From positions 484,718-548,717 of the forward strand of contig NZ_BMER01000001.1 of assembly GCF_014636865.1 (NCBI RefSeq): a stretch of 64,000 nucleotides of DNA. Reading direction: 5' to 3'. Every line of letters begins with the position of its first letter. Position 1 is the stretch's first letter. Below the pieces are notes generated by a model. The model saw nothing but the letters and a program-made list of their open reading frames with translations, was not told the origin of the DNA and did not search any database. Of this stretch, positions 36,570 through 45,806 are shown piece after piece. The position numbers and the translations under genes are program-made. Source of the stretch: Parapedobacter pyrenivorans (lineage in GTDB: Bacteria; Bacteroidota; Bacteroidia; Sphingobacteriales; Sphingobacteriaceae).

Positions 36570-38498
36570 ATGTTTGATAGATTTAACATCGTTCCTCGTT
36601 GGATTATTTTTACACTGGATTTGTGCTGTAGTGCAATTGCCTTGTTTTTCGCGTATCTTTTACTCAATAGTTTCACCTACGACACCATCAATTCCGCCGA
36701 TTTTAGCCGTAAACTCTTGGTGGTATTAAGTGTAAGTACGCTGATTTTCTACCGATTGAAAATGTATGCCGGCATTGTACGGTACACCAGTGCATTGGAC
36801 TCGGTACGCATTTTATCCTCGGTGTCGTTGTGTGTGGCCACGCTGTTTTTGATTAATACAATCCTGATTGCCCTCAACCGCCCGCCGCTGATGTCCAACA
36901 GCTTGTTGATTGCCTACGGATTGATGAGTTTCCTGCTATTGATTACCTATCGTTCTACGGTAAAACTATTCTTTTTGTATATCAAGAACATCAAGGCTAC
37001 CCGGAAGCAAACGGTCATCTATGGTGCTGGTGATCTAGGCATTGCCGCCAAACGTACACTGGATCATGATCACAATGCCAATAACGCGGTGGTCGGATTC
37101 ATTGATGATAATATCCAGAAAGTAGGTAAAATAATCGATGGAATACATATTTATCACACCGATTATTTCGAGCAGCTCATCATACAAGGCAAGGTCGATG
37201 AGCTCATCATATCCTCCCACAATATCCCAATAGAGAAAAAAGCCAATATCGTGGATCTCTGTCTGGAGCGCAATATCAAGGTACTCACAATGCCACCGGT
37301 GCACCGATTGATCAACGGAGAAGTAACGCCCAACCAGATCCAGAAAATGCGGATCGAGGATCTGCTGGAACGCGAGCCCATCAAAATCAACAATCAATCT
37401 ATCCGGCAGCAACTAAGCGGCAAACGCATATTGGTAACGGGTGCCGCCGGATCCATTGGCAGTGAAATTGCGAGGCAACTGGGGAAATACGGTCCGCAGA
37501 TGATCATTCTCAATGACCAAGCAGAAACCCCGCTACATGAGCTGCAACTCGAACTGGAAGATTTGCAGAAAAACCAAGTATATCATGCATTTATAGGCGA
37601 CATCCGTGATACAGAGCGTATGGAAGCGTTATTCAGCGTCTTTAAGCCACATTACGTGTACCATGCTGCCGCATACAAGCATGTGCCAATGATGGAAAAT
37701 CATCCGGTCGAAGCGGTACGCACCAATATCATGGGCACTCGGCTCATCGCTCGTTTGGCAGTGAACTATGGGGTGGAAAAATTCGTTATGATTTCCACCG
37801 ATAAGGCGGTAAACCCGACCAATGTCATGGGCGCTTCTAAACGCATCGCAGAAATCTACGTGCAGACGTACTTCAACCATTTATCGAAGACACACGCCCT
37901 GCTCAACGGAAGCGATAGCGTACACACACGGTTCATCACTACGCGATTCGGCAATGTACTGGGTTCCAACGGCTCCGTAATACCCAGATTCAAAGCCCAG
38001 ATTGACAAGGGAGGGCCGGTAACCGTGACCCACCCCGAGATTACCAGGTATTTTATGACCATACCCGAGGCCTGCCAATTGGTCTTGGAAGCCGGGTCTA
38101 TGGGTAACGGCGGAGAGATTTACGTCTTCGACATGGGTAAGTCGGTAAAAATCGTTGAATTGGCAAATAAGATGATCAAACTGTCTGGCCTCATCCCCAA
38201 TAAGGACATCACCATTGAATATTCGGGCTTGCGCCCGGGCGAAAAATTATATGAAGAATTGCTCAACGATCTCGAAAACACCCTTCCCACACATCACCAC
38301 AAAATCATGATCGCCAAAGTAAGGGAATATGATTTCCAGCAAGTAGAAAAACAGATTGATGTACTGATCAACATAGCCAAAAACCAAAACGAACGAGAAA
38401 TCGTGCTGAAAATGAAGGAATTGGTGCCCGAATTCAAGAGCAACAATTCGATATACGAAGAACTTGACCAAAAGCAGAAAAATGGCATTGATATCTGA
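36570..38498 (+). CDS. Membrane nucleotide-sugar epimerase/dehydratase (FlaA1/CapD/WbpM family)
   Basis: 642 residues. Four hydrophobic segments lie in the first 135 residues, then a first Rossmann domain (TVIYGAGDLGIAAKRTL, about 152-168), then the catalytic short-chain dehydrogenase domain opening with VTGAAGSIGSEIARQLG near 288. The catalytic region reads STDKAVNPTNVMGASK, with Met replacing the usual Tyr of YxxxK, as is typical for the FlaA1/PglF/WbpM 4,6-dehydratases. It makes 4-keto-6-deoxy UDP-sugars at the inner membrane for surface polysaccharide or glycoprotein synthesis. No other glycan genes are adjacent. Confidence 0.93.
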   Translation: MFDRFNIVPRWIIFTLDLCCSAIALFFAYLLLNSFTYDTINSADFSRKLLVVLSVSTLIFYRLKMYAGIVRYTSALDSVRILSSVSLCVATLFLINTILIALNRPPLMSNSLLIAYGLMSFLLLITYRSTVKLFFLYIKNIKATRKQTVIYGAGDLGIAAKRTLDHDHNANNAVVGFIDDNIQKVGKIIDGIHIYHTDYFEQLIIQGKVDELIISSHNIPIEKKANIVDLCLERNIKVLTMPPVHRLINGEVTPNQIQKMRIEDLLEREPIKINNQSIRQQLSGKRILVTGAAGSIGSEIARQLGKYGPQMIILNDQAETPLHELQLELEDLQKNQVYHAFIGDIRDTERMEALFSVFKPHYVYHAAAYKHVPMMENHPVEAVRTNIMGTRLIARLAVNYGVEKFVMISTDKAVNPTNVMGASKRIAEIYVQTYFNHLSKTHALLNGSDSVHTRFITTRFGNVLGSNGSVIPRFKAQIDKGGPVTVTHPEITRYFMTIPEACQLVLEAGSMGNGGEIYVFDMGKSVKIVELANKMIKLSGLIPNKDITIEYSGLRPGEKLYEELLNDLENTLPTHHHKIMIAKVREYDFQQVEKQIDVLINIAKNQNEREIVLKMKELVPEFKSNNSIYEELDQKQKNGIDI

Positions 38499-38519
38499 AA
38501 CGGTGTTTTACAAAAACCC

Positions 38520-38549
38520 TTGGATATAAGTTGTAAAAGTGTATTTTTG
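38520..38549 (+). promoter_or_regulatory. Bacteroidota housekeeping promoter of the TPR/ribH unit
   Basis: TTG at 38520-38522, 19 bases, TATTTTTG at 38542-38549, ending 22 bases before the ATG at 38572. Ideal -33/-7 pattern and spacing. Confidence 0.7.
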
Positions 38550-38571
38550 CAGTCCGAATTTAACAACAGAA

Positions 38572-39255
38572 ATGTCAAAATATCAAAACCATAAAGCTGC
38601 GGCCTCCGATTCCGTGCGAAAAACCGGAAATAGCAGTTTCATTCTGGAAAATCAAAAAAGTTTGGTCTTCATCGTGGGCGGTATCGTTGTATTGATATTG
38701 CTCTACATTGGTTACCAGCGATTTTACCTCGCTCCGCGCGCAGAAACAGCTGCCGATCAGCTTTTCAAAGCGGAGACTTATGCATCGATCGATTCATTGC
38801 AGCAACGGGCCATTGATGGTGATGGGTCCTACCCGGGCTTTAAGGAGATTGCAGACGAGTACGACAACACCAAATCCGCCAACATTGCAAATGCTTACCT
38901 GGGTGGACTCTACCTGCGTCAAGGCAACTACCAAGAAGCGGTAGCTGCATTAGAGAAATATACCAGTACCGGCAGCATCGTACTCGATCCGCTGGTCATT
39001 GGCTTACTTGGAGATGCTTATTCGGAGCTCAAGGATTATAAAAAGGCGGCATCTTTTTATAAAAAGGCGGCCGATAAAAATTCAAACACCTTTACCTCGC
39101 CGCTTTTACTCAAAAAATTGGGCCTCGTGTATGAAGCGCAAAACGATTTTAAACAAGCATTGGATGCCTATAAGCGCATCCAATCCGATTTCCCGGAAAG
39201 TCACGAAGCAACGTCTATAGAGAGTTATATTGCGCGTGCGGAGGCACAGTTATAG
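38572..39255 (+). CDS. Membrane-anchored tetratricopeptide-repeat protein
   Basis: 227 residues from the ATG at 38572; the frame opens earlier at 38539, but that includes the promoter. One membrane segment at about 27-48 (VFIVGGIVVLILLYIGY) with a short cytoplasmic N-terminus, then TPR units outside: ANIANAYLGGLYLRQGNYQEAVAAL, LLGDAYSELKDYKKAASFYKKA and LGLVYEAQNDFKQALDAYKRI. The layout resembles YfgM, a helper of the Sec translocon and chaperones, and this TPR gene commonly precedes ribH in related genomes as far as I recall. A role in envelope protein handling is inference. Confidence 0.85.
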   Translation: MSKYQNHKAAASDSVRKTGNSSFILENQKSLVFIVGGIVVLILLYIGYQRFYLAPRAETAADQLFKAETYASIDSLQQRAIDGDGSYPGFKEIADEYDNTKSANIANAYLGGLYLRQGNYQEAVAALEKYTSTGSIVLDPLVIGLLGDAYSELKDYKKAASFYKKAADKNSNTFTSPLLLKKLGLVYEAQNDFKQALDAYKRIQSDFPESHEATSIESYIARAEAQL

Positions 39256-39292
39256 TCCCTCCAATGGACAACGGATAGCAATAAGTGACCGT

Positions 39293-39320
39293 GGCTGCTA
39301 TAATAGGCAGCCTTTGTTTT
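39293..39320 (+). terminator. Candidate terminator between the TPR gene and ribH
   Basis: GGCTGC (39293-39298) and GCAGCC (39307-39312) form a perfect 6 bp stem with an 8 base loop, followed directly by TTTGTTTT. It ends 9 bases before the ribH ATG, so ribH may be attenuated or need its own promoter. Confidence 0.5.
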
Positions 39321-39328
39321 GAAGGAAT

Positions 39329-39832
39329 ATGGCAAGTCACCACAAAAATCTATCAGATTTCTCATCGATCGAAATCGCTTCGGCAGCACCCTACAGTTTC
39401 GGTATTGCTGTATCGCAGTGGAATGCTGAAGTGACGGGCCGTCTACTAACGGGCGCTTACGATGCGTTAAGAAAACACGGCGCACTCGAGGAAAATATCC
39501 ACCTTGTACAGGTACCCGGCAGTTATGAACTAACCAGTGGGGCGGATATCATGCTCCGCGATGGTAGACTGGATGCAGTGATGTGCCTCGGATGTGTCAT
39601 TCAAGGAGAAACCAGGCATTTTGATTTTATTTGCAGTGCGGTTGCCCATGGCATTACCCAAGTGGCGTTGAAACACAATAAACCCGTTATCTTTGGCGTT
39701 TTAACTACTGACAATCTGCAGCAGGCATTGGATCGAGCTGGGGGAATACATGGCAACAAGGGAGAAGAGGCAGCCGTGACCGCCATTCAGATGGCAGCAT
39801 TGGGTGCCCGTGAAGCAACTCATAACGAATAA
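39329..39832 (+). CDS. ribH: 6,7-dimethyl-8-ribityllumazine synthase
   Basis: 167 residues. Family landmarks in order: FGIAVSQWNAEVTGRLLTGA, VQVPGSYELTSGADIM, CLGCVIQGETRHFDFICSAVAHGITQVAL (with the catalytic His), PVIFGVLTTDNLQQALDRAGG, and NKGEEAAVTAIQM. It condenses 5-amino-6-ribitylaminouracil with dihydroxybutanone phosphate in riboflavin synthesis and forms large cytosolic shells. No other riboflavin genes are next to it. Confidence 0.96.
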   Translation: MASHHKNLSDFSSIEIASAAPYSFGIAVSQWNAEVTGRLLTGAYDALRKHGALEENIHLVQVPGSYELTSGADIMLRDGRLDAVMCLGCVIQGETRHFDFICSAVAHGITQVALKHNKPVIFGVLTTDNLQQALDRAGGIHGNKGEEAAVTAIQMAALGAREATHNE

Positions 39833-39842
39833 TTATCTACGA

Positions 39843-39965
39843 ATGAAAAGGAAGCTCATCATCGGTATCGCCTTCATTGTGCTCGCGTCGCTATCGTGGC
39901 AATCCTGCTCAAGAAAAACCTGCCCCGCCTACAATACTTATCCGAAAACAAAACGGGTTCGATAA
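39843..39965 (+). CDS. Tiny lipoprotein of 40 residues
   Basis: ATG at 39843, 40 codons, TAA at 39963-39965, 10 bases after the ribH stop. The product has a Lys/Arg start (MKRKL), a hydrophobic core (IIGIAFIVLASL), a lipobox-like SWQSC (Cys22), and a basic mature tail of only 18 residues containing CPAYNTYPK. Tiny lipoproteins with a C-PAY-type tail are common in this phylum and usually go unannotated. The function is unknown. The close spacing suggests translation from the ribH message. Confidence 0.65.
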   Translation: MKRKLIIGIAFIVLASLSWQSCSRKTCPAYNTYPKTKRVR

Positions 39966-40021
39966 TTGTTACCCTCAATCATACATTTATATCCATATTG
40001 CGATCATTCGTACCTTCACGC

Positions 40022-40054
40022 TTTCAGCTTAGTAAGCAAGCATTTTAGCTGAAA
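40022..40054. other. Stem-loop upstream of the exported hypothetical gene
   Basis: TTTCAGCT (40022-40029) pairs perfectly with AGCTGAAA (40047-40054), 17 base loop, 15 bases before the ATG at 40070. It is followed by A residues on the plus strand, so it is not a terminator for the lipoprotein gene. It could be a 5-prime leader structure. Confidence 0.3.
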
Positions 40055-40069
40055 AAAAGAATTATTGAG

Positions 40070-40819
40070 ATGATGCATAACGTTGTTAATTTCAAGCTAA
40101 GCCTTTGTATTGCATTATTGTGCTGGATAACAGCCGTAAGCGGCCAGGTTGCCCAATCAGACATTGTTGATAAGCTATGGACAGCGATAGGTGGAAAAGA
40201 GAATTGGCAAAATGCTCGGTACTTTATGTTTAGCTGTACGGGCGGTGACAACCATTCATTCGCACAAGGTGTGCGTAAATATCTGTGGGATAAGCAATCG
40301 GGAAATTGTCGTTTTGAAGGCATAACGACGGATGATGAAGCGGTCATTGTGCTGTTCAATATCAAAACAACTAAAGGCACCGTGTATATCAATGGTGTAA
40401 AACTTGACAACCCCCATACCACGGAGGATGTTATCGACGAAGTAATCGCTGAATTTGACAGGGATGCCCATTTCTTGTTCCTGCCCACTGTTTTGGAGGG
40501 CGAGGGGGCTTCGTATACGATAGCTGGCGAAAAACTAGTCGGATCTCAACGCTTTACGGTTGTCAATGTCACCAACCGAAAAACCAGCTTTGAAGTAGCC
40601 GTAGAAGGCCAATTATATGTCGATTCACAAACTGGCGAAGTCCAGCAGTGGCGACCCAGCCATGACACCAATCAGTTCTCCATCGGTGGTTTCAAAGATA
40701 TTGGCGGCGGACTGATATTGCCTACCCGTTTCACAGGCAAGGACACAACAACAAGCATTACTTATCCACTCGCAGCGGCATTGGTCAGTATAGAAGGTCA
40801 AAAATTTAATACGCCCTAA
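40070..40819 (+). CDS. Exported hypothetical protein, possibly LolA-like fold
   Basis: 249 residues with a signal peptide (about 1-26, ending near AVSGQ). The mature part begins IVDKLWTAIGGKENWQNARYFMFSC and alternates short beta strands (TKGTVYINGV, GEKLVGSQRFTVVNVT, VEGQLYVDSQTGEVQQWR), a pattern seen in periplasmic proteins with a LolA/LolB-like half-barrel. I do not recognise a precise family and no catalytic motif is visible. Its stop overlaps the stop of the convergent hslR gene by four bases. Confidence 0.75.
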   Translation: MMHNVVNFKLSLCIALLCWITAVSGQVAQSDIVDKLWTAIGGKENWQNARYFMFSCTGGDNHSFAQGVRKYLWDKQSGNCRFEGITTDDEAVIVLFNIKTTKGTVYINGVKLDNPHTTEDVIDEVIAEFDRDAHFLFLPTVLEGEGASYTIAGEKLVGSQRFTVVNVTNRKTSFEVAVEGQLYVDSQTGEVQQWRPSHDTNQFSIGGFKDIGGGLILPTRFTGKDTTTSITYPLAAALVSIEGQKFNTP

Positions 40820-41214
40820 CCGTCTTTCCACCAGTCGCTTTGTAGTCCGTCGATCTCCCGGCGTTCTTTTTTTGTGGGCCGACCCGTTCCGCGATCCCTT
40901 TTTAGCACAGCAGCGTGGTGTGCTGTTTTGTAGCCGAACGTATCCTCCGGTGGCGTAAGGTCTTCATAAAAACCGATGGCTGTTTTGGCATCTACACGTT
41001 TATCCAATAAGTTTGTTACCCGCAGCACCTTCTTTTCAATACCTTTCTGGATATGGTACGTATCTCCGACCTTTACCACAACGGAAGGTTTAATGCTGCG
41101 TCCTTCGAGCTTCACGCGGCCCGCTTTGCAAGCGTCGGTTGCCAAACTCCGTGTTTTGAACACGCGAATGGCCCATAAATACTTATCTATGCGTAGCTTT
41201 TCGATTTCAGCCAT
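40816..41214 (-). CDS. hslR: RNA-binding S4-domain protein, heat-shock protein 15 (HslR) family
   Basis: 132 residues from the ATG at 41214 (MAEIEKLRIDKYL). The frame continues upstream to 41310, but the extra part overlaps the leader of dapD and is not S4-like. LRIDKYLWAIRVFKTRSLATDACKAGRVKLEG is the S4 RNA-binding motif (about 6-40). The tail is highly basic (RDRGTGRPTKKERREIDG), as in Hsp15, which recycles 50S subunits carrying stalled nascent chains. Divergent from dapD. Confidence 0.9.
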   Translation of the reverse strand: MAEIEKLRIDKYLWAIRVFKTRSLATDACKAGRVKLEGRSIKPSVVVKVGDTYHIQKGIEKKVLRVTNLLDKRVDAKTAIGFYEDLTPPEDTFGYKTAHHAAVLKRDRGTGRPTKKERREIDGLQSDWWKDG

Positions 41215-41330
41215 GGCAACAAACTTAACTAAAATGCCCTTGATATGAAAAAGATTTTCCGGCTGTTGGCTGGGGGAAGTCACAAGAATTTGCTTTCTTT
41301 GCCCCGACAACGTTCATTACACGAAGCGCT

Positions 41331-42149
41331 ATGATTAAAGAGTTAAGAAAACTGGTTGAAGACGCTTGGGAAAACCGGCAGCTTTTGGAATATAAGGAAT
41401 ACCGCGAAGCCATTGAGGCTGTGATACAGCGATTGGATCGGGGCGAATTGCGGGTAGCCGAACCCATTGGTTCCCGTTGGCACGTAAACGATTGGATCAA
41501 AAAAGCTGTAATCCTTTATTTCCCTATCCGCCAAATGGAAGAGGTTGCTACCGGGCCGTTTGTATTCCATGACAAAATGAAGTTAAAGACCAACTATAAG
41601 GAATTGGGTGTACGGGTGGTTCCACACGGAATAGCACGCTACGGCGCGTATCTAGCCAAGGGCGTTATCATGATGCCATCCTATGTCAACATCGGTGCCT
41701 ATGTAGATGAAGGCACGATGGTGGATACTTGGGCAACGGTTGGGTCCTGCGCCCAGATCGGAAAAAATGTACACCTTAGCGGTGGGGTAGGCATTGGCGG
41801 CGTATTGGAACCCGTACAGGCGGCACCCGTGATCATAGAAGATAATGTATTCGTGGGATCACGTGCCATTGTAGTAGAAGGCGTACACGTCGAAGCCGAG
41901 GTTGTATTGGGTGCGAACGTGGTGCTTACGGCATCCACTAAAATCATCGACGTTAGCGGATCCGAACCTATTGAATACAAAGGAATGGTACCTGCTCGGT
42001 CGGTAGTCATTCCCGGATCATATACCAAAACGTTCAGTGCCGGTGCATACCAGGTTCCCTGTGCCTTGATAATCGGTAAGCGAAAGGAATCTACCGACAA
42101 AAAAACATCGCTCAACGATGCCCTGCGTACACATGATGTGGCGGTCTGA
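41331..42149 (+). CDS. dapD: 2,3,4,5-tetrahydropyridine-2,6-dicarboxylate N-succinyltransferase
   Basis: 272 residues. N-terminal helical domain, then a left-handed beta-helix of hexapeptide repeats (YVNIGAYVDEGTMVDTWATVGSCAQIGKNVHLSGGVGIGG). The fragments PSYVNIGAYVDEG and IIEDNVFVGSRAIVVEGV are conserved in DapD. Catalyses the succinyl-CoA step of the lysine/diaminopimelate pathway in the cytosol. It begins a plus-strand run dapD-tsaC-folP with gaps of 23 bases each. Confidence 0.96.
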   Translation: MIKELRKLVEDAWENRQLLEYKEYREAIEAVIQRLDRGELRVAEPIGSRWHVNDWIKKAVILYFPIRQMEEVATGPFVFHDKMKLKTNYKELGVRVVPHGIARYGAYLAKGVIMMPSYVNIGAYVDEGTMVDTWATVGSCAQIGKNVHLSGGVGIGGVLEPVQAAPVIIEDNVFVGSRAIVVEGVHVEAEVVLGANVVLTASTKIIDVSGSEPIEYKGMVPARSVVIPGSYTKTFSAGAYQVPCALIIGKRKESTDKKTSLNDALRTHDVAV

Positions 42150-42172
42150 TAGCCGAAACGGATTCCAATCGC

Positions 42173-42751
42173 ATGCTTAGTAGCGCTCAACCATCGGATA
42201 TCAACCAGGCACTGGACACCCTACGTGACGGAGGACTCATCCTTTATCCGACAGATACGATATGGGGCATCGGGTGTGATGCCACCAACCCCGACGCCGT
42301 AGAGCAGGTATTCCGCCTGAAAGGCCGCGGCCAGGACAAAAGCCTGATTATCTTGCTAGATAGCGAAGATAAGTTACCGAGTTACGTACAGGAAGTGCCG
42401 GAAATCGCCTATCAGCTTATCGAGTTTACAGAACGGCCACTTACCATAGTTTACTCAGGCGGCAAGAATCTTGCCCCCAATCTCCTTGCCGGAGATGGCA
42501 GTATTGGCATCCGGATTGTGGAACACCCTTTTTGTTCGCCGCTGCTTCGCCGCTTTCGAAAGCCCATCGTTTCCACATCCGCCAATCTAAGCGGCCAACC
42601 ATCACCCAGAAACTTCATGGAAATCACCCCGGAAATCATTGATGGAGTGAGTTATGTGGTTTCGTATGGCCAGGATGACCCAAACCAGGGCATGGCATCC
42701 ATCGTGATGAAACTTGAAGCCGGCGGAAAGTTTTCATTTATCCGTAAGTAA
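42173..42751 (+). CDS. tsaC: L-threonylcarbamoyladenylate synthase (YrdC/Sua5 family)
   Basis: 192 residues. ALDTLRDGGLILYPTDTIWGIGCDATNPDAVEQVFRLKGR is the YrdC signature with the KxR-type substrate-binding residues, and PIVSTSANLSGQPSP is the second conserved block. It makes threonylcarbamoyl-AMP for the t6A modification at position 37 of ANN-decoding tRNAs. It is the short single-domain form, without the Sua5 C-terminal domain. Confidence 0.94.
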   Translation: MLSSAQPSDINQALDTLRDGGLILYPTDTIWGIGCDATNPDAVEQVFRLKGRGQDKSLIILLDSEDKLPSYVQEVPEIAYQLIEFTERPLTIVYSGGKNLAPNLLAGDGSIGIRIVEHPFCSPLLRRFRKPIVSTSANLSGQPSPRNFMEITPEIIDGVSYVVSYGQDDPNQGMASIVMKLEAGGKFSFIRK

Positions 42752-42774
42752 CAAGAAAGGACAAGTTTTGTGAG

Positions 42775-43581
42775 ATGAACGCGGGTGGCAAATTGATCGA
42801 CCTCTCTTCGCCGAAAGTGATGGGCATCTTGAACATCACACCGGATTCCTTTTACGACGGTGGGCGGCACAACCGGGTGGACACGGCCCTCCTACAGGCC
42901 GAAAAATTATTGTCATCGGGTGCCGACATCCTGGATATCGGGGCTTACTCTTCCCGCCCGGGAGCTGCAGACGTCGATGCCGATCAAGAGCGAGCCCGAC
43001 TCCTCCCGGTGATTAACGCCATTATGACCAGATTCCCCGAGGCCATCCTTTCCGTCGATACCTTTCGCTCCGATGTGGCCCGGGCGAGCATCGCTGCCGG
43101 GGCGCACGTGATCAATGACATTTCCGGCGGAACATTGGATGCGAATATGTTTTCCACGGTTGCCGAGCTGCGTGTCCCTTATATCCTCATGCATATGCGG
43201 GGCACCCCAAACACCATGCAGCAGTTAACAGATTACCGGGATGTGGTACAAGACGTGAACCTGTTTTTTGGAAAACAGGTAGCCATATTACGCGAATTGG
43301 GGGTTAAAGATATTATCTTGGATCCCGGTTTTGGATTTGCCAAGACACTAGAACAGAACTATGAGCTGCTTTGGCATTTGGAAACCCTTCACGTACATGG
43401 ATTGCCTATCCTGGGCGCGGTGTCTCGCAAATCCATGATCTATAAGAAATTGGGCATCAAAGCGGCGGATGCGCTGAACGGTACAACCGTCCTCAACACG
43501 ATACTCTTGCTGAAAGGTGTGCAGATCCTTCGCGTGCACGACGTAAAGGCCGCTAAAGAGGCCATCGCGCTGCTTCAATAG
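42775..43581 (+). CDS. folP: Dihydropteroate synthase
   Basis: 268 residues. VMGILNITPDSFYDGG (about 15-30) and the pterin-binding DILDIGAYSSRPGA block are diagnostic, followed by SVDTFRSDVARASIAAGAHVINDISGG and DPGFGFAKTLEQN, then GAVSRKSM. TIM barrel that joins p-aminobenzoate to the pterin pyrophosphate in folate synthesis. Converges with metG with 18 bases between. Confidence 0.97.
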   Translation: MNAGGKLIDLSSPKVMGILNITPDSFYDGGRHNRVDTALLQAEKLLSSGADILDIGAYSSRPGAADVDADQERARLLPVINAIMTRFPEAILSVDTFRSDVARASIAAGAHVINDISGGTLDANMFSTVAELRVPYILMHMRGTPNTMQQLTDYRDVVQDVNLFFGKQVAILRELGVKDIILDPGFGFAKTLEQNYELLWHLETLHVHGLPILGAVSRKSMIYKKLGIKAADALNGTTVLNTILLLKGVQILRVHDVKAAKEAIALLQ

Positions 43582-43599
43582 CCGCGCTGCCTCGACAGC

Positions 43600-45675
43600 T
43601 TATCGAATCACGCTTCCGGCACGGATATCGGTCTGCGGAGCCACGAAATCCAAACGGCCATCGGTATCTTCTGCCATCAAAATCATGCCCTGCGATAAGA
43701 TTCCCTTTATTTCACGGGGCTCCAGATTGACCAATATAGCCACTTGCTTACCCACGATTTCTTCGGGAGCGAAAAACTCGGCGATGCCCGATACCACGGT
43801 ACGGTGATCAATTCCCGTATCGATGGTGAGCTTAAGCAATTTTTTGGTTTTAGCCACTTTCTCCGCAGCGAGGATTTTACCCGCACGGATATCCATTTTC
43901 ACGAAGTCATCAAACCCGATATTGTCCTTGGTTTCGGCCAAGGCTGTTGCGGCATTCGCATTACGCTCCTTGGCGATAGAAAGTTTCGCGAGCTGGGCAT
44001 CGACCTGCTCGTCCGTAATCTTTTCGAAAAGCAACTGTACCGCTCCCAGCTGGTGGCCCGCACTTAGCAAGGCGTTACCACCCGCGTTTTTCCAGTCGCG
44101 CCCGTCAAAACGAAGCATTTCAAACATCTTATCCGCCGTACGGGGCAAAAAAGGCTGCGCCAATACGGCTAAATTGGCGGCGATTTGCAGGCTGACATTC
44201 AAGATCGTTTGCACCCGATCCTCATCCGTTTTGATCAGCTTCCATGGCTCCGCATCGGCCAGGTATTTATTACCCAGACGGGCTACATTCATGAATTGCG
44301 CCAAGGCCTCGCGGAAGCGGAATTGTGTGATTGAACCTGCGATATGTTTGGGATAACGTTCCAGTTCCGAAAAAATAAATCGGTCCGTATCGGTCAAGCT
44401 GGTTGCCGGCATCACCTTCCCGTCGAAATATTTATGTGAAAGCACCAATACACGGTTGATGAAGTTGCCAAAGATCGCTACCAACTCATTGTTGATCCGA
44501 GCTTGGAAATCTTTCCAGGTAAACTCGCTATCAGAGGTCTCTGGCAGGATGGAGGTGAGCACATAGCGCAGTTCGTCCTGCTTACCAGGAAACTCCGTCA
44601 GGTACTCATGCAGCCAAACCGCATGATTACGTGAAGTAGACAGTTTGTCGCCCTCTAAATTGAGAAACTCGTTGGCGGGGACATTCTCTGGCAAGATGTA
44701 CTCGCCATGCGCATGAAGAATACTCGGAAACGTGATGCAATGAAATACAATATTGTCTTTGCCGATGAAATGGATCAGGCAAGCATCATCCGCGGGATCA
44801 GCCTGCTTTTTCCAATATTTTTCCCAATCATTTCCCGTGTCCAATGCCCATTGCTTCGTAGCAGATACATAACCAATCGGTGCGTCGAGCCACACATACA
44901 ACTTTTTACCCTCAGCGCCTTCCAGCGGCACGTCAACACCCCAATCGAGGTCGCGTGTCATCGAGCGGGGTTGCAGCCCCGATTTAAGCCAAGACCGGCA
45001 TTGCCCGTAGACATTAGGCTTCAGCACCGCTTTCTTCCCTTCGAGCAACCATTTTTCCAACCAGGGTTGGTATTTATCCAACGGCAGGTACCAATGCTTG
45101 GTTTCACGAAGCACCGGAGGTTTCCCACTGAGTGTAGAGACCGGATTAATCAGGTCCGTCGGACTGAGCGATGTACCGCATTTCTCACATTGATCGCCAT
45201 ATGCACCTTCATTTTGGCAATTGGGGCATGTACCGGTAATATATCGGTCAGCCAGAAATTGATGATATTCCTCATCATAATATTGCGCAGTCACCTGCTC
45301 GATAAACTCCCCTTTTTCGTAGAGATTGCGGAAAAATTCCTGCGAAAGTTCGTGATGTATCCGTTCGGAAGTACGGTGGTAGATATCAAATGAGATCCCG
45401 AATTCTTCGAAACTGTCTTTTATCTGTGCGTGGTACTTGTCAATGATGGCCTGTGGCGTGGTTCCTTCCTTCTTGGCTTTGATGGTAATGGCAGCGCCAT
45501 GTTCGTCCGAACCGCATACATACACCACATCCATGGCGTTCAGGCGCAGGAAACGCACGTAGACATCAGCCGGAATATAGGCACCTGCGAGGTGTCCGAT
45601 ATGCAGTGGGCCGTTGGCATAAGGTAATGCCGAGGTAATCGTATAACGTTTGAAGGGTAAAGCTATATTACTCAA
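43600..45675 (-). CDS. metG: Methionyl-tRNA synthetase with C-terminal tRNA-binding domain
   Basis: 691 residues. HIGH motif in [13 protein letters not shown] (about 19-31), a four-cysteine zinc knuckle CPNC...CEKC at about 148-163, and the KMSKS-type motif DKLSTSR at about 347. The C-terminal about 110 residues ([20 protein letters not shown], then [18 protein letters not shown]) form the Trbp111/Arc1-like tRNA-binding and dimerisation domain. The start is a TTG at 45675 ([11 protein letters not shown]): no ATG or GTG precedes it in frame before a stop, and the next ATG would remove the catalytic N-terminus. Confidence 0.97.
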   Translation of the reverse strand: MSNIALPFKRYTITSALPYANGPLHIGHLAGAYIPADVYVRFLRLNAMDVVYVCGSDEHGAAITIKAKKEGTTPQAIIDKYHAQIKDSFEEFGISFDIYHRTSERIHHELSQEFFRNLYEKGEFIEQVTAQYYDEEYHQFLADRYITGTCPNCQNEGAYGDQCEKCGTSLSPTDLINPVSTLSGKPPVLRETKHWYLPLDKYQPWLEKWLLEGKKAVLKPNVYGQCRSWLKSGLQPRSMTRDLDWGVDVPLEGAEGKKLYVWLDAPIGYVSATKQWALDTGNDWEKYWKKQADPADDACLIHFIGKDNIVFHCITFPSILHAHGEYILPENVPANEFLNLEGDKLSTSRNHAVWLHEYLTEFPGKQDELRYVLTSILPETSDSEFTWKDFQARINNELVAIFGNFINRVLVLSHKYFDGKVMPATSLTDTDRFIFSELERYPKHIAGSITQFRFREALAQFMNVARLGNKYLADAEPWKLIKTDEDRVQTILNVSLQIAANLAVLAQPFLPRTADKMFEMLRFDGRDWKNAGGNALLSAGHQLGAVQLLFEKITDEQVDAQLAKLSIAKERNANAATALAETKDNIGFDDFVKMDIRAGKILAAEKVAKTKKLLKLTIDTGIDHRTVVSGIAEFFAPEEIVGKQVAILVNLEPREIKGILSQGMILMAEDTDGRLDFVAPQTDIRAGSVIR

Positions 45676-45747
45676 TGTATTTCAGTTATTTAGCGGGTAA
45701 GGACGCAATTATTACAGAAAAATGAATCCCATTGTTTGCAACTGTGG

Positions 45748-45755
45748 CAAAGATA
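45748..45755 (-). promoter_or_regulatory. Candidate -7 element of the metG promoter
   Basis: Reads TATCTTTG on the minus strand, the TAnnTTTG pattern, 72 bases upstream of the metG TTG start. Nineteen bases further upstream lies TTT, not TTG, so the -33 element is imperfect. Confidence 0.45.
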
Positions 45756-45806
45756 AATCAATTTGCGCGGAATAAAATAGGTGGTTGAACAAAATCGTAA
45801 ATCAAT

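Noticed and set aside
44707-45393. 228-codon plus-strand ORF
   Set aside because: It is antisense to metG across the zinc knuckle and catalytic region, which are unmistakable.
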